Shown here piece by piece: positions 12,676 through 25,480 of a stretch of 64,000 bases of DNA. The translations under genes were made by a program, and so were the position numbers. Source of the DNA: Hirundichthys speculiger. Taxonomy: Eukaryota > Chordata > Actinopteri > Beloniformes > Exocoetidae. The stretch covers positions 4,576,501 to 4,640,500 of the forward strand of contig JAGFBZ010000258.1 of NCBI GenBank assembly GCA_018398805.1. The letters are read 5' to 3'. Positions within the stretch are counted from its first letter, which is position 1, and the number at the start of each line of letters is the position of its first letter. Below the pieces are notes generated by a model. That model was not told the origin of the DNA, ran no database searches, and saw nothing but the letters and a program-made list of their open reading frames with translations.

Positions 12676-12975
12676 GTAACAATCCCAGGATTCATTGGGC
12701 TTGAAATGTGAAGGAGTGGTTAAAGGAACATGAGCATGTGACTTCATTTTCATGCACTGATCACATTAAGAATATATGGGATGTGATCGGGAAGATTTTG
12801 CAAAGCAGTCCAACCCTGGCATCATAACAGTATAATCTTGGTAAACAATTAAACTCTGGAGAAATAATTCCTGTGACATCAGAATGATGCTATGATGATT
12901 GTCCGCTAAAATCAAACCCAAAGGTATCCCAGCAAAATATTAGAACGTGTGGCCTTTTTTGTCCAGCGAGTGTAA

Positions 12976-13610
12976 CCAGCTGAGTGGCAGTCCCACACAG
13001 AGGACATGGACTTGGGAAGTATTACCCCAATGACAGAACTGCCAATCAGCCCATTAAACATTACATTTCAGTTCACATCTAGTTTTCATTACTAATAAAA
13101 GTTGACTGGACTAAACACAGATGATATAAGTGTGTCAATTGGCTCAATCTGTTATTTTATAATAACTTTTAGTATCCCATCAAGCAGATACACTTTGTGG
13201 CAGAACAGAGAGGGGGAAAAAATGACTAAAACTTCAGCTGGGGCTTCAAAAGCAAATATGAAAGAAATTTTGTAAAATACATTGTGGATTATTGAGTCAA
13301 GGCAAGCACAGAAAACATATTAAAGCAATAAAGACACAGATCTAAATAAAACTGTCATGGGATATGGATATGCATAATGGTCATTATCAGGCGAGGTGTG
13401 GATCCACAGCTTATAGTTTTTGATATCTAGTCACTCAGATTTAACATGCATTATTAACTACTTGAAGTGTAGATGCTGGGCATTAAATGAAAGAAAGAAA
13501 GCAACGATACTAATAAAATCCGAAATACATCCCATCCTTTACTAACTGAACAAACACTGTTAAGACCGCAAACTGGAACAAATGTCCTCTCAGAAGTCAG
13601 GAACACTTAA
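12976..13610. other. Non-coding stretch
   Basis: Nothing recognisable. Confidence 0.5.
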
Positions 13611-13616
13611 GCATTG

Positions 13617-14771
13617 TTTGAAGAAGAAAGTACACCCGCTTTCAATTAGGTTATATATAAGGAATATTTTTTAAAACAATCATCTGGGCCTTAAGAAGAC
13701 TGAAAATTATGTAAACTCAAACTCAGGTAAACAACAACAATGCATGACATATTACACCGTGTCATTATACATTTAACAGAATGAACCAAAGGCAGCGTGT
13801 GAAAAAAAAAAGTCCTCATGATTCAGCAGCTTGCAGAACAAACTCTAGCAGCAGTAACTTGGTGTAATCCTCGTCTGTACGAAGTTATCAGTCTCTGATG
13901 TCATTCTCCATGAATTTCACCAAGCTTATCTTTACAACGTTGCTTTAGTTCATTGGGACCTTACAGGCTAATGTGACACTGTGCATTCTGACCAAACATC
14001 TCTGCTTTGGTCTCATCTGTTCAAATGACTTTGTTCCAGAAGTCTCGTGATTAATTGTGATTCAGCTTTGCAAACTTGAGCTGTGTTGTCATGTTCGTCT
14101 TTCTCCTGAAAACCAAAACAGCTCATTCTTGATCGGCCTTTTCCTAATTCTCATCTCATGACCTTTAACATTTCACCTGATAAGAGGCCCTGTGGAGTCT
14201 AAAAGGTAGCTTGTTTTTTTTTTTTTTGTTCTTTTGTTTTAATTTTTTTTTTTCTGGTTACAATTTTTTACAGATAGAAAGCTTATTCAGAAGCTTTCTA
14301 ACTGTAGAAAACTGACTCTGAATTGTTTGTCAAAGGCTCTATGACCCTCACTTATCAATAAGCACCAACACTTGCTTCTTTAAGATCTTTCCTAATTTTG
14401 CTCCACAGCGTTTTGTTAACAGACACCTGAAGGCTCCAGACTTGACAGCTGCTCTCACCTCTGCCTCCACAGAGGTGATCCCACTTATGGACGACCATTT
14501 AATGAAGTGCATTTGATTAACACCACCTAGTTGCTGGTAATCCCTCTTTATTCCTATGGAAGCAGCAAAGGCTGTTCTCAGTTTTTACACACACTGCTTC
14601 TACCTTTTGGCTTAGTTTTTGTTCAATGATGACACGGTGTAATCTGAGGTTGTGTTTAACTGATTTTAAACCCTGGGAAGAATAAGATGATTTTTTTTTT
14701 TAATTGTATCTTGACACACAAATAGAATCTGATAAAGGGTGGATTTTCTTTTTCCACATGACTGTATATCT
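13617..14771. mobile_element. Diverged TIR DNA transposon relic
   Basis: The left end GAAGAAAGTACACCCGCTTTC mirrors the right end, whose reverse complement reads GGAAAAAGAAAATCCACCC. The interior has text typical of an old fish repeat (CTTTGGTCTCATCTGTTC, AATGACTTTGTTCCAGAAG). The superfamily was not determined. Confidence 0.55.
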
Positions 14772-14779
14772 ATATATAA

Positions 14780-15740
14780 AAGCAGGCCTTTGCTGACAGG
14801 TCAAACTATGCTGAAATCAGTGTTCACCTTCATCACTAACACAACAAGATATCAGTTAGGGTAAAGCTGGAGGATGAAAAACAGCCCTACTGTCACTCGT
14901 GTACTTCCTAATTTAGTGGCAGACACTGATTTTCTAGTTGATATTTTACCTAAGCTACTAGTTGTGTGACTTACAGCCTAATAGGTTTGTTGACTGACTT
15001 ATCATCCACATTGGTTTGACAAGCTGACTCAGTGACTGAACACAACACTACATCATTAAACAGTCTGAATCACACGGTGACATCACTCAACTGTTGCCGT
15101 CAGCAGCCACTCTGATAAAACCTGTGATACCTGCCGCACTTCAGCCAGGAAAGAGTCAGGAAACCACGGCTGCTGCTGTCAGTTCAAGTTCACAAAATGA
15201 ACTAAAAAGCCATGTAGGTTAACTGCCCTCACGTTTCATTTCATTGTGTCAAAGTTACAAACATATTGCGCCGTGGCTTTAAGTGTGGGAAACTGCTGAA
15301 CACCTCATCAAACCAATGCCTTTAAGCACTCATGCAGTAAAATCAGGTTCTTAGGCAGCATGCAATCCAAAGTTTATACTCAAACAGTTAAATAACAGCC
15401 ACAAGCAGTTTTAAGGTTGAATAAAGCTCAGTAGTAATTTGGAAACCATAAATTGTGAAAGAAACACACGCACGCACAGCATCAGGACTGGTTAAGGATT
15501 CAGCAACAATCTATTGATTTGTTTTAAAAATGCACCTTTAACTACTTGACACACAATCTGGAAGTAATGGATTTATCAAGTGGCTATTTTCATGTGAAAA
15601 TGCAGAAAACAAGTAGTTTAGGTTTAACCACATCAAACCATCAGACCATGTTCATAAATAAACAACACTAATCAAATGCTCCATGTTTGCTTTTTACTGA
15701 TGCTGCACTTCCTAAAGCCAAAGTAACCGCTCCATTAGTT
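14780..15740. other. Non-coding stretch
   Basis: AT-rich sequence without recognisable features. Confidence 0.5.
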
Positions 15741-15744
15741 TAAA

Positions 15745-15745
<1 letters not shown>

Positions 15746-15786
<41 letters not shown>
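15746..15786. repeat. (ATT)n microsatellite
   Basis: About thirteen ATT units at the left edge of the CpG island. The poly-Ile reading frame through it is an artefact. Confidence 0.95.
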
Positions 15787-16220
15787 CCCATTACATAGTC
15801 CTGATAATCTGGACTCAAGAGTGGATTCAGGAATTTCTTCCTCGAGTGCGGGCTGCTGGATGAAACCATGCGCAGTCTCCCAAAGCGCAACGGCAACAAA
15901 CAACACCTTCCTGGATTAAAAACAACCCGTTCAACTCCAAACCAGAAATGCGTGGCGCGTTCTGGACGCAACAAAAGACAAGCGAGTACCGAGCCAGTGT
16001 CCAGAATCATAATCCAGTGTTCGTCTCTGCGCTGGTAATAAAGGCTTTACGGTCATATCATCACGATCCAGTGGAAAGACGTTTATCCACTGATGAGCGA
16101 GTCCGCGGCGGCCACATGCACCGGGCACCATGAGGGAAACACCGGACGGATATGACCCGCTCCGGCCGGCCTGTCGAGCCCTGGAGCTGCTTTAACCCGC
16201 GTGTGTACGCGTCCACTTAC

Positions 16221-16450
16221 GCATCGCAGCCAGGGAGAGCGGTGGAAGCCCAACCGAACCGAACAAACTGCGCGATCTTCCGCGTTGATGCGAAATCACA
16301 AGTCGGTGCACCGCGTTGAGAGTGGAAGCGCACGGCGGTTGTTGCCGCCAGGGTCCGTGTCCATTGGTTCCCTTTCAGCTGGGGCAGCGTCAGCACACAC
16401 ACACACACACGCACGATCTCCATTTGCAACTCCATCGCCCCCCATGGGCG
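16221..16450 (-). other. Second candidate first exon in CpG island
   Basis: The minus strand ends in GGCTGCGATGC|gtaagt, a strong donor. Upstream sequence is GC-rich with a short CA repeat. No recognised protein is encoded. It may be an alternative first exon of the same unidentified gene as the 17947 site. Confidence 0.3.
16394..16411. repeat. Short (CA)n within CpG island
   Basis: A CA dinucleotide run of about eight units. Confidence 0.9.
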
Positions 16451-17946
16451 TGCGAGGCCGCGGGCTGTGACGCAAATGGCACTGGGTGATTTGCAAATGA
16501 CTTATCTTCCGAATTCAGTGCCGTCGCCGGAGAGACCCGTCCAAACTCAGCGGGTATTTTACGCAAATATATCCATCCGACGGTGGGTGACGGGTGCCTT
16601 AAGGCGGAGGAGCAGTTCGCCCCACGGAGATGCGGTTGCATAACTCGAGAAACTTAATAAAAACGTGCAAGAAGCGAGCGGCGAGCGGTCTCCGTGGATG
16701 GTTGTTCCGAGGTTGTTTCGATCTGATCCAGATTTCCTGTACCACAACACTCGGCACACGATCAGTCATCGACTTTTTGGCCACAAGAGGAACCAAGCAG
16801 AGCGAGCACACGGGCAACCCAGTGGCCTCGCTGTGGTGGATGTGTGGTGGCCAGAGCTAGGACGCATGCACGTAGCTGCCGGGGAGAGACAGGACAGCCG
16901 GAGTGGGACTTAGGACCACATTCACAGGCCATAAAGGGCCCGCATGAATACTATTGTGCTCTTTTATCCAAGAGTCCCCAACTATTTACAAAAGGTTGGC
17001 CAACACACACACGCATAGAAAATATCGCGGCGAAATGGTGGCGGCGGTTACAGCAGCTGCTCTCTGCGCAAAGCGACAGCACAATCGTTGCGCAGCACCG
17101 GACTTCCCCAGTTTTGTGCAAACTGTGTAATTCGTCGAAAGGACTTTTTTTTATTTTTGTCACCGAGGCTGTCCTTGTCTGGCGAGCAGCGAACCAGAGC
17201 GCAGGGCAAGTCGCCGTTCTCATGGCACGATTTGCATCGCCCCCATTATCCCCGAAAATCTCCTTTTACACGCTTATATTGTCAGGCTGGAAAACGCCAC
17301 TAGTTTTCGGCGACAAAGGGGGCAGCTTCATTTGATCAGAGGAAAAGCCAAGTATCAAATGCACCTTTCAAGCCTTGAAAGAGAGGCCCCTCGTAACGAT
17401 TGCAGCATGGCAGGGGAGTGCGGCGTAAAAACGAGCTAACCCGAATAAAATGCACAGAAACACACGGCGCAGTGCTGCTATTAATACGACGTCAACCAGG
17501 ATGATAGTGAAACTAAATCACCCGCTATCTTCCTGATTAGTCTTTAGCCTGTCAAAATGCCACAATTATGAATGTAAAACGCTGCGTTTTGCGGCTCCGT
17601 GCCACCTTTTCCAAGAAGAAGCTTGGCGCACAGGACCGGCGACCCTTCCATCTTTGCGCGTCCTTCTAACGAGCTAAATCACCAACTATCTCACATTCAG
17701 ACCGCTTACTATTGAATATGAGACGTCGCAGCAGGTGATTTCACCTTTGAGGGTGGAAACGCTGCGTGTAAGGGCTGCTACAAGTCTTTGAAACTATTCC
17801 TCTCCCCGCCGCGGCCAGGCAGAAACAAGAGGGCGATGACGCCATTTTCTGCAAAAACAACCACGCTCGGGAAGCCAGAGCGAAGGAGGTTTACCCGCTC
17901 CGCAGCTCTCCAGCCCCGCTCAAACCTTCCACAAACACATCCTTAC

Positions 17947-18300
17947 CTTGTATTTCTTGAACGGGTGGCGAGATATAATGTTTCAGGAGGTAACACTGCG
18001 CGGTGGCCGCTACCTCGACTCGGAAGGTTGTTTGTTTCGCCTCCCAGCGTCTCCGGTTCACTCCGAACAAGTTCCTCTGCGAGCCGCTGTCTTTGTGCAC
18101 CCAGAGGAGCCACTCAGCATTAAACCGGTCTCTGCGCAAAGGTGCACCGTCTACGTCCGATTTCAGCTGGAAATGCCGACGCTTCAGCGTGGTGTTACGA
18201 CGGAAAAGAAGGCTTTTTGCCTCGTGATTCTAAAAACGTCTCACAAATCGTCCCGATTTCGATTACAGCCACGTTCCTGGCGCTGATAGATCACCCAAAA
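17947..18300 (-). other. Candidate non-coding first exon in CpG island
   Basis: The minus strand reads through CpG-rich sequence into AAATACAAG|gtaagg, a near-consensus donor. The open frame leading into it (from 18139) encodes nothing I recognise, so a 5' UTR exon is more likely than coding. The 5' edge is a guess. Confidence 0.35.
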
Positions 18301-18370
18301 CGCGCAACCTTCTGAGGACACGCAGCTCTCCACGAGAGTCCACGACGCAAAGTAAAGCAGGGGAGGTTAC

Positions 18371-20000
18371 ACCCTCCCCATAAGTTAATCCATCAGATAA
18401 AATACTTTATATCACCTCTTTAATAGAATACCAAATCATTCACCAGATTGACTTTTTTTTGGACTAAAACTTCATTGAAATTCAGCCGTCTGGCCAAAAT
18501 TATGACATATACTTACAAAAGGAGTGCATTTTGAATGGAGGATTCAAAAATGTGCTATATGAAGGCAAACTGTGACTTTCTGGACTACATAAGCTATATT
18601 GGTATATGGAATTTTTTTTCTTTATGGAAGTATTTTTCCATACAAATTCCATAAACAAACTATGTTGGGACAATAACACGAAGTAAAACAGGTTTACCTG
18701 GGAATGGAAGTGCTCCCAAGCAGGCTAAAGACCCAAGAAATGAAGTTTCCAGATTCTGAACTTCCATCTACAGGTCCGAATGTCCTCAGAACAACTGCAA
18801 AGACACAAAAAAACACTAAACAAAAAAATAGATGCTGGATAACTCACACCAACAAATGTGATCCACAGTATGAAGATTAAGTGGGTAAACTTAAAAAAAA
18901 AAAGGAGGTACTACAAAGAGCCAGAATAGTATGAAGAGTTGTAATAACAACATCAAAAAAAGATAAATGCTCACTTTTAGATTTAAAACCTATACAGAAA
19001 GACATAAAAAGGCCACTATGAAAGAAAAATGGATATATAATGGAGGAATAGGGTGCCATTTTACAAGTCATTGCCCTGAGACCTGCCGCTTTATGATCTG
19101 TCCCTGGATCAGATGTTCACTCTGATTTCACAGTTACAAATCAAATAACATCTTTAAAAGTTTCCTATTCTTTTATGAGAGAGGAACAAGCAAAAAAAAT
19201 AGGACTAAATTCAAACAAATTCACAGGTTAGAGACTCTGCTCAAGTCTATGTGATCCTAGGACAGTAGCGTGAGCTAAATAACCGATGTCAGAGGTTTGA
19301 CCTAATTTACAGTTTCCTCTCAATAAGTCACCACAGTTTATTAATGACACACTGTGGAGATGTCTAATGTTCTTCTCCCATGATAAAATGACAGTTAAGA
19401 GGTCTATTTTAAAGAACATTTTAAGTTTAATTTAGTGGCTGGTGTCAAAAGCTAGTTAGCTTAACTGCCCAGCAACAGTTGTTAAGTTAGCATGAAGTCT
19501 TTAATAATGACACTATAGTTCAGAAAATCTTTAATTACAATTACTTTTTTTTTTTTACTAAGACTATTAAGCAACTAGAGGCCAAATTCTTTTAGGAAAT
19601 GTAACATTATGCCAAAATATTAGATTCTTACCATCTTTTCAGTCTGTTGAAAACAAACCTGTTCACTCACATCATCAGTAGCAGTCACTTCACTAATGAA
19701 AGCAATCACATTTACAATAAATAATTCAGAGAAATATTACATTTACATCAGATTAAAAAAAGCTCCATTAATCATATGTTGAAAAAGTATCTAAATTAAA
19801 TATACTCCATAACTAATAATAACCAAGATTTGGCTGCTTAGCTACATCGCTAGCTGACTAACTGCTAACAGAAAAGAGTAATTAATCTAACTGGCGCCAG
19901 CTGGATAGGAATTACATTATAACAACTGTGTTTGTGGTGGTGCAGGTCTGCTACTGAGTTCAATAATGAGAGAAATCAGAATCATCATAGACAAAAAGGA
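18371..20000. other. Non-coding stretch
   Basis: AT-rich sequence with no repeats or exons that I recognise. Confidence 0.5.
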
Positions 20001-20004
20001 TAAA

Positions 20005-20103
20005 GGGCCACCGGGCAGCTCGGTGGTTTAAGCAGGCGGCTCATGTACAGAGGCTACAATCCTCCTGCAGTGGTTGCAGGTTCAAGTCCCAGCCTGCGAC
20101 CCT
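20005..20103 (+). repeat. tRNA-derived SINE head
   Basis: An A-box-like GTGGTTTAAGCAGG (near 20023) and a B-box GGTTCAAGTCC (20079-20089) with spacing of a tRNA-derived SINE. It shares text with the copies near 26310 and 35216. It breaks off at 20103, where a hAT-like end begins. It is not a functional tRNA gene: the cloverleaf is not completed. Confidence 0.75.
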
Positions 20104-20245
20104 CAGTGTTGGGCAAGTTCACTTTCTACACAAACTAGTTAAGTTCATAGTTCACATAGTTCATTAAAATGAACTAGTTCAGTTCACCATTTCAAAAAAT
20201 GAACTAAATAGTTCTTTTTTAGTTCATTCTTTTTAAATTATGTTT
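20104..20245. mobile_element. hAT-like fragment abutting the SINE
   Basis: It begins CAGTGTTGGGCAAGTTC, a typical hAT end, followed by GTTCATAGTTCAC-type repeats common in fish hAT elements. The other end was not found. Confidence 0.5.
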
Positions 20246-20447
20246 TAATGTTGCTGCGAGCAATTATTTGTCAAAATGATTACCGCTGCCCATATACTAC
20301 CCCACCACAAACGGCAATTATTTTATCCATTTTAACTGTCGAAAACTATTGGTCCAATTCGGAATCCTTAACCAACCAGGGTTCACATTAGCATTGAAGG
20401 GACAGCCCATGTAAAACTGTAATTTCAGTTTCAGCTTCTCTCTACAG

Positions 20448-20833
20448 CAGCCATTCCCAAACTTCAGAATACCAAGGCCCAATTCGAAATATGAAAAATC
20501 TCCGCAGCCCACCGAAACCTTTAATCACAACTGTGATCAATATACACGACAAGGAACCATGATCCGATATTAATATAAGGGGTCAACAAATAAGGTGACA
20601 CTTGTCATATTAAGTTAAGATGACAGTAGAATAACACTTAACTGGTTTGTTTTATTACTTCTTAATGTTTTTTTTTAAATCACGTCATGAATATTTAGCA
20701 GTAATTAAAAACATATTTAAAAAAGATCGAGGATTTAAAACACATTTGTTTAATTTTAATGACCTCTCATGGCCCACCTGCAGTCGCACGACGGCCCACC
20801 AACGGGCCGCAGCCCACACTTTGGGAATCACTG
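20448..20833. mobile_element. Short hAT MITE (386 bp), copy A
   Basis: Ends CAGCCATTCCCAAAC / GGGAATCACTG are flanked by perfect 8-bp duplications ctctacag at 20440-20447 and 20834-20841. It is homologous, in opposite orientation, to 55591-55973. Confidence 0.88.
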
Positions 20834-21120
20834 CTCTACAGTATATTAAAAATATGAGGAAAAACTTGCTGCCAAATGGTCTTTATTATAAGACAAAAAC
20901 AGGTCCTTAAGGTTCAAATGTTTTTCCCCCCATTTCATTTCATTACAAATAAAGGCCACTAGAGCCACAAAATCTTTAAAAATAAATAAATTAAAGTTTT
21001 CTGAGTAAGACAAAGAATGGTAAACTAATTTATAAAAGTCTAAGGTCAGATGATAAAACACATAAAATCTAAATGCAGTAAAGGAGTCATGTTAAACAGA
21101 GACGATTGTGCTTTTAATAA

Positions 21121-21382
21121 GGGCTACCCAAGTACCGTGAAAATGGTATCCTCTAGGTGGCAGCACCAGTCGACACCAGTTGCTACAGCTGCATTTGGGG
21201 CTTTTGAAAGATAAGAAAACTTTTGGTTTCGGTTTCTGACAGAAACGCAAGAGGTGATTCTGTCTACTTTTCCTGGAATAACTGGAGGAAGCCATCGTGC
21301 AGAAAAGCACAGGTCTGCGAAGCCCCGGAGGAATCTGAGTTCTGCCCCCTAACATGTGATGACCACGGGCTCAGGTAGCAAC
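21121..21382. mobile_element. Unclassified MITE, family M, copy 2
   Basis: It shares GCTACAGCTGCATTTGGGGC and TGGAATAACTGGAGGAAGCC with copies at 7079 and 36430. It is shorter than the others because an internal part is missing. Confidence 0.6.
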
Positions 21383-23060
21383 TGTTAGCTAAATTCAAAT
21401 ACAAAAGCATAAATTATTAAAGGGGCCTGTCCTTGAGAGCATACATTTTTGGGTTCTGAACTGACAACCAAATCAAAAACTGACAGATGTTGGAGGTCAG
21501 CATCACTGCTTTATTTCTGGATGCTGGGTTAGCTTAAGCTGTGGTGTGAATAAGGGGGGGGGGGGGGGTCGCATCAAGCATCACAACACCAACCACTATA
21601 CGTCCAGTTACACCACAGCCTATGCTACACACTCAGTAATCACTACCTGTCTTGTGTCTTTCTGTCCTGTTTTCATTATGTGTGTGTGACAGAATCAAGG
21701 TTTCATTTGTTTATAAATTATGTTAAAATGAAACTGTCAAAGAGGGCTGGTGAAGGACACATTCACTTTCACTCACATTCATGCACAGGAAAAACTAACA
21801 TCTGCTGTGAGATCAAATTGCATATATATCAAATGAAGTGAAAGAGAGAAAAAAAAAGTCATAATTTCCCTCATGTTTTTGAGGTAACTTCGGCGTGTGC
21901 ATGTCAATTTCAAATGGTCTTGCCATTAAGATATGGATATTTGTGTGAGCGTGTTTCATGGTTTGATTGAAAGTAGATCGTCAGAAATAGGTTCATGAAT
22001 TTCATTAACATTATTAGATGTAGCTACTGCTCATTCCAGTCCCTTTGGTGTACATGTGCGGACACAGGTTTTTCATGTCCTGCAAGTTATGTTTGTTTCT
22101 ACATTTTCTCTTATTATTTATGCCATTTTTAACAGCTCAAAGATTTTAAGGTTTTATAACTAGAACAAAGGCACTGAAATCTCTTCGAAACCATCAATTT
22201 AGAAGATGTGAGGCAAAGCTGATGCTGTTTTACGACATGGTTGCGTTACATTAAGGTTGGTGTCCAGGTTATGTTGGTCATTTGTTGACCTGGGTCTAAA
22301 TTGATCATTGTTGCATTTCTAAAAAAGCTTGTCAGTCTTAATTAAACTGTGTTATTCTCACATTATTATCAGAAAAAAAAAAAACACTTTAAACTAAATT
22401 AAAATAGATTTCAAAATTGACTTGCCACACTAATGAACCCCTTATTTGTAGAGCAGACAAATTGGTGCCTCCTATTTCCAGAAAGGAACCATTCAGTGAG
22501 CAGTTCAAATCTGCAAGAAAACTGGAGCATCACAGATCCAGATTAGACTGGTACTTATCCGTCTTTAACTCCACCCGGTTTCAAATCTTGGTGTAATTGT
22601 TGTGCCTCTGAAGTTGGAAGCACAAAGCTGTAACACCGATTTCAAAAGAGGAGCATCCAGCTGTAGAGGAGGGTGGAGGGATGTTAAATGAATGACTCGA
22701 CCCCTCCTGAAAACCAGCTACTTTGAAAAGAGCTTAAAGACACAGTTGAAAAGGGTGCCTCTGTTTTTTTGACATTTCATTAAGTGATGGGAAACTGACT
22801 TTTTAAAAAAAAAAACAAAAAAAAAAAACGGATGTCTCATTTAAATATTGACATAATGAGGCAATAAAAGTGGATCATTTGTGATAGGTAAACAGGGAAA
22901 TTGTTACTAGTTGCAACAGTGCTTATGGCCAAACTCTATCACGCACTGCAGTGAAGAACTAAGAACTGCTTCATATACAGTTTAATGTATATAAACACCA
23001 TGTAAATTGAGAGGGATAATTAATGACAGAGAACAGAAAAAAACTCTGAATACAAAACAA
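21383..23060. other. Non-coding stretch
   Basis: Contains a G-run at about 21556-21568 and an A-rich tract near 22806-22828. No exon was recognised. Confidence 0.5.
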
Positions 23061-23063
23061 ACA

Positions 23064-23285
23064 GGGCCGTACATGCTCACACTAAGGTCAATTTAGTATC
23101 ACCGGTCAGCCTGAATTACATGCGTTTGGACTGTGGGAGGAAGCAAGGGCAGACAACTCCAGTGGTGGGGCTATCAAAAAACGAAAGAAAACCCGTAAAA
23201 GCACAAGGAGAACATGCAAACTCCACACAGAAAGGTCTCAGCCAGGATTTGAACCACGATCTTCCAGTTGTGAGGCAACAACCAA
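23064..23285 (+). repeat. Interspersed retroelement repeat
   Basis: TTTGGACTGTGGGAGGAAGC, GGAGAACATGCAAACTCCAC and CAGGATTTGAACCACGATC are hallmark phrases of a very abundant fish repeat. Frames through it are not genes. Confidence 0.65.
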
Positions 23286-23741
23286 GTCACAGTGATGCTC
23301 GATCTTTGGTATACTGGATCATTTGGACAATTATGGAACTAAAGACATTGATCCACTTTACATTTTACATGCTGGTCTTGTTAACACATAAATCAGCCAG
23401 ATGGGTTAGAAACTGCCTTTTCATCTATTTGAAAAGCCATTATAGTTACTTATGTAATTGTGTAAAATTATCATCATTATGCACAACACTTGAGTAAATC
23501 TCCTTTCCAACAGCGATAATGCATGTGGGCTTTAACACCATACAGTATAGTTTATAGTCACAAAAAGAAAATCTGTTACTGGTCTATAGCATGCCAAAAC
23601 ATGTATTTAAAAAAATGCCTGAAAAGTTTTGGCTCCACAGTTTAAACAGAAGTAGCCATCATGTCGTACTCTAAGATTTTATAATTGTTTGCCATCATGT
23701 TTATGGCACTATTCGGAGCTTAAGTATTTTTATATTTTGCT

Positions 23742-24867
23742 TAGGGCTGGGCAAGTTAACGCATCATTATCGCGTTAACGCATTAATTCATTAACGTCGA
23801 CATTTTATTTATGCTAACGCATGTTGACTCACATGCTTTTGTTTTTGAAAAATCTGTTACTGGCTGCTGCGGAACCGGAAAACAGTAAACATAAGGAAAA
23901 GCTAAAACAGACATGGAGAACGGTAAAAATCAGTGTACTTTACAGTTCGGGTAGCAACTTAGGTAAGCAATATTAACAGTTTTGTCTAAAAAAAATATTC
24001 TAGACTGCAACAAAACTTTCGCGTCATTCTTCCATGTTACATCAGATCTGCTCCATGTGTTCACTGTCTATTCTCTAGCTGGTTACTTCAGCGTGGCTCC
24101 ATCTAGTGGCACAGATGTGTAATGACAATAGAAAGTCCAGTCCTCGATTATAAAACAAATTCAGTCCTGTGGCCTGTTTTTTAATTTCGTATTTTTGGTC
24201 TAAAATTGGGAATTATAAAAAAAAACAGGCATTTTTTTTGTGTGTGTGTTAGATTAAAAAACAAAAAAAGTAATAAAATGTCACTTTTAAAATTTTTTTA
24301 AATTTTTTATTGACAATTGAAAATGGAAAGAATGAATGATACACGGATTGGTAGTTACTGAACTTTAACATGGACATTTTCATTCTAAAGTTCTCCCAGA
24401 CGGAGGATTTGACAGAAACAAGGTTATTTGTAACAACTGACAAGTTGAACTCCCCGTTAAAAGTTTCTGCTGTCAGAAATTACCTGTTTTAATGTTCTGA
24501 TTGTGCTGAGCCACAATCATTTTGTTGGATTTTGTTTGTAGATTTAAAAAAAATTTTTTTTTTATAAAAAAACAGGATGACATTAATGCCCTGGCAGTGG
24601 CAATAAGCTTTTTTTTATTTTACATTTTTTTAGATGAAATTTACATTAAATATGTGTTACTGACAAGTGCTGATGTTAAAAGTGTTTGAACAACAAATGT
24701 TATGACACTTTAGTTCACATGGCAGCAGAACATTTCAATAAAAGTGACCTTTACACTACTTTTGAATTCATTATTTGATTTTGCGTATACAATGCGATTA
24801 ATCGTGATTAATCAGGGAAATAATGCGATTAATCGCGATTAAAATTTTTTATCATTGCCCAGCCCTA
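23742..24867. mobile_element. hAT-type element, 1126 bp, copy with extra internal segment
   Basis: Ends TAGGGCTGGGCAAG / TTGCCCAGCCCTA, flanked by attttgct / aattcgct (6 of 8). Both ends carry TTAACGC/GATTAATCGC-rich subterminal repeats. Compared with the 51438 copy it has about 0.4 kb more in its left half, and that part includes a module shared with an element at 60451. Confidence 0.8.
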
Positions 24868-24914
24868 AATTCGCTACATTCTTACAGTATGAAAATGAGA
24901 AACATGCTCTCATT

Positions 24915-25480
24915 AGCCACGGTTACATGTGTTTTTTAATTTGGAATTAATTATTCCAAATTAAATAATCCAGAATTAAACAATTTTCCTTCAACTTTAC
25001 ATGGAAATAGTAATTCCGAATTGAGGTTTACATGGAAAACATGTTTGATTCGGCTTTATCCAATTCCGCTTAAGGTCTGGGGGTTGGGAAGGGTTCTGAT
25101 TGGATAGGGGGGCGGACAAACTTACTCGATTAGCAACAACATGGACAAAAACCACATTATTAGCATCCTTTTTGGATTTGTTTTGATTTTATTTTTGAAG
25201 CAGCAGCACGACAACATCATGTCGATGATTTTCTTTCAAAAACAAGCCCAGCGCGGAATATAAGCGTCATCGCGACAGACAGGCAAGGGAACGAGCATGA
25301 GCAGAAAGACCGGAATTAATTTAAAACGGAATGAGTGTAAACATGACCGCGAAATTATTCTATTCAAATTTAAAATCAGAATAAACCAGCCATTTACTTC
25401 GGAATTAAGTTTAATTCGGAATGAACATTTTCATTTGGAATAAGGTGTTTACATGGTAATTTTTAATCATTTTAAATCGG
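24915..25480. mobile_element. Harbinger-like or related TIR repeat
   Basis: Ends CGGTTACATG / GTTTACATGG with many GGAATTAATT / AATTCGGAAT motifs on both sides. The interior includes a short frame beginning MDKNHIISILFGFVL that ends in a stop. The family assignment is tentative. Confidence 0.45.

Larger units (their letters stand above)
10900..12975 (+). pseudogene. Decayed Tc1-like transposase gene, split by a hAT insertion
   Basis: Plus-strand remnants GSIMIWGCF (near 11060-11090) and DHIKNIWDVIGK (near 12760-12795) are Tc1/mariner transposase signatures. The right end AACGTGTGGCCTTTTTTG resembles a Tc1 element end. The two halves are separated by the hAT element at 11165-12675. Frames are broken throughout. 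Confidence 0.7.
15900..18370 (-). promoter_or_regulatory. CpG island, probable promoter of an unidentified minus-strand gene
   Basis: About 2.4 kb of CpG- and GC-rich DNA in an otherwise AT-rich, CpG-poor window. Two strong donor-like sites occur on the minus strand: GATGC|gtaagt (exon edge 16221) and TACAAG|gtaagg (exon edge 17947). This suggests alternative, largely untranslated first exons of a gene running left. Many short open frames on both strands (for example 16844-17335) are explained by high GC and none looks conserved. No gene could be named. It is not the atxn7l1 promoter, since it lies 24 kb downstream of that gene's stop. Confidence 0.6.

Noticed and set aside
15712..15906. Minus-strand frame with poly-Ile
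   Set aside because: Produced by the (ATT)n microsatellite.
16844..17335. 163-codon plus-strand frame in the CpG island
   Set aside because: High GC depletes stops on both strands here, the product resembles nothing, and there is an antisense frame of similar length.
20023..20089. A possible tRNA gene
   Set aside because: A and B boxes are present but the copy belongs to a SINE family with relatives at 26310 and 35216, and the acceptor stem is not completed.
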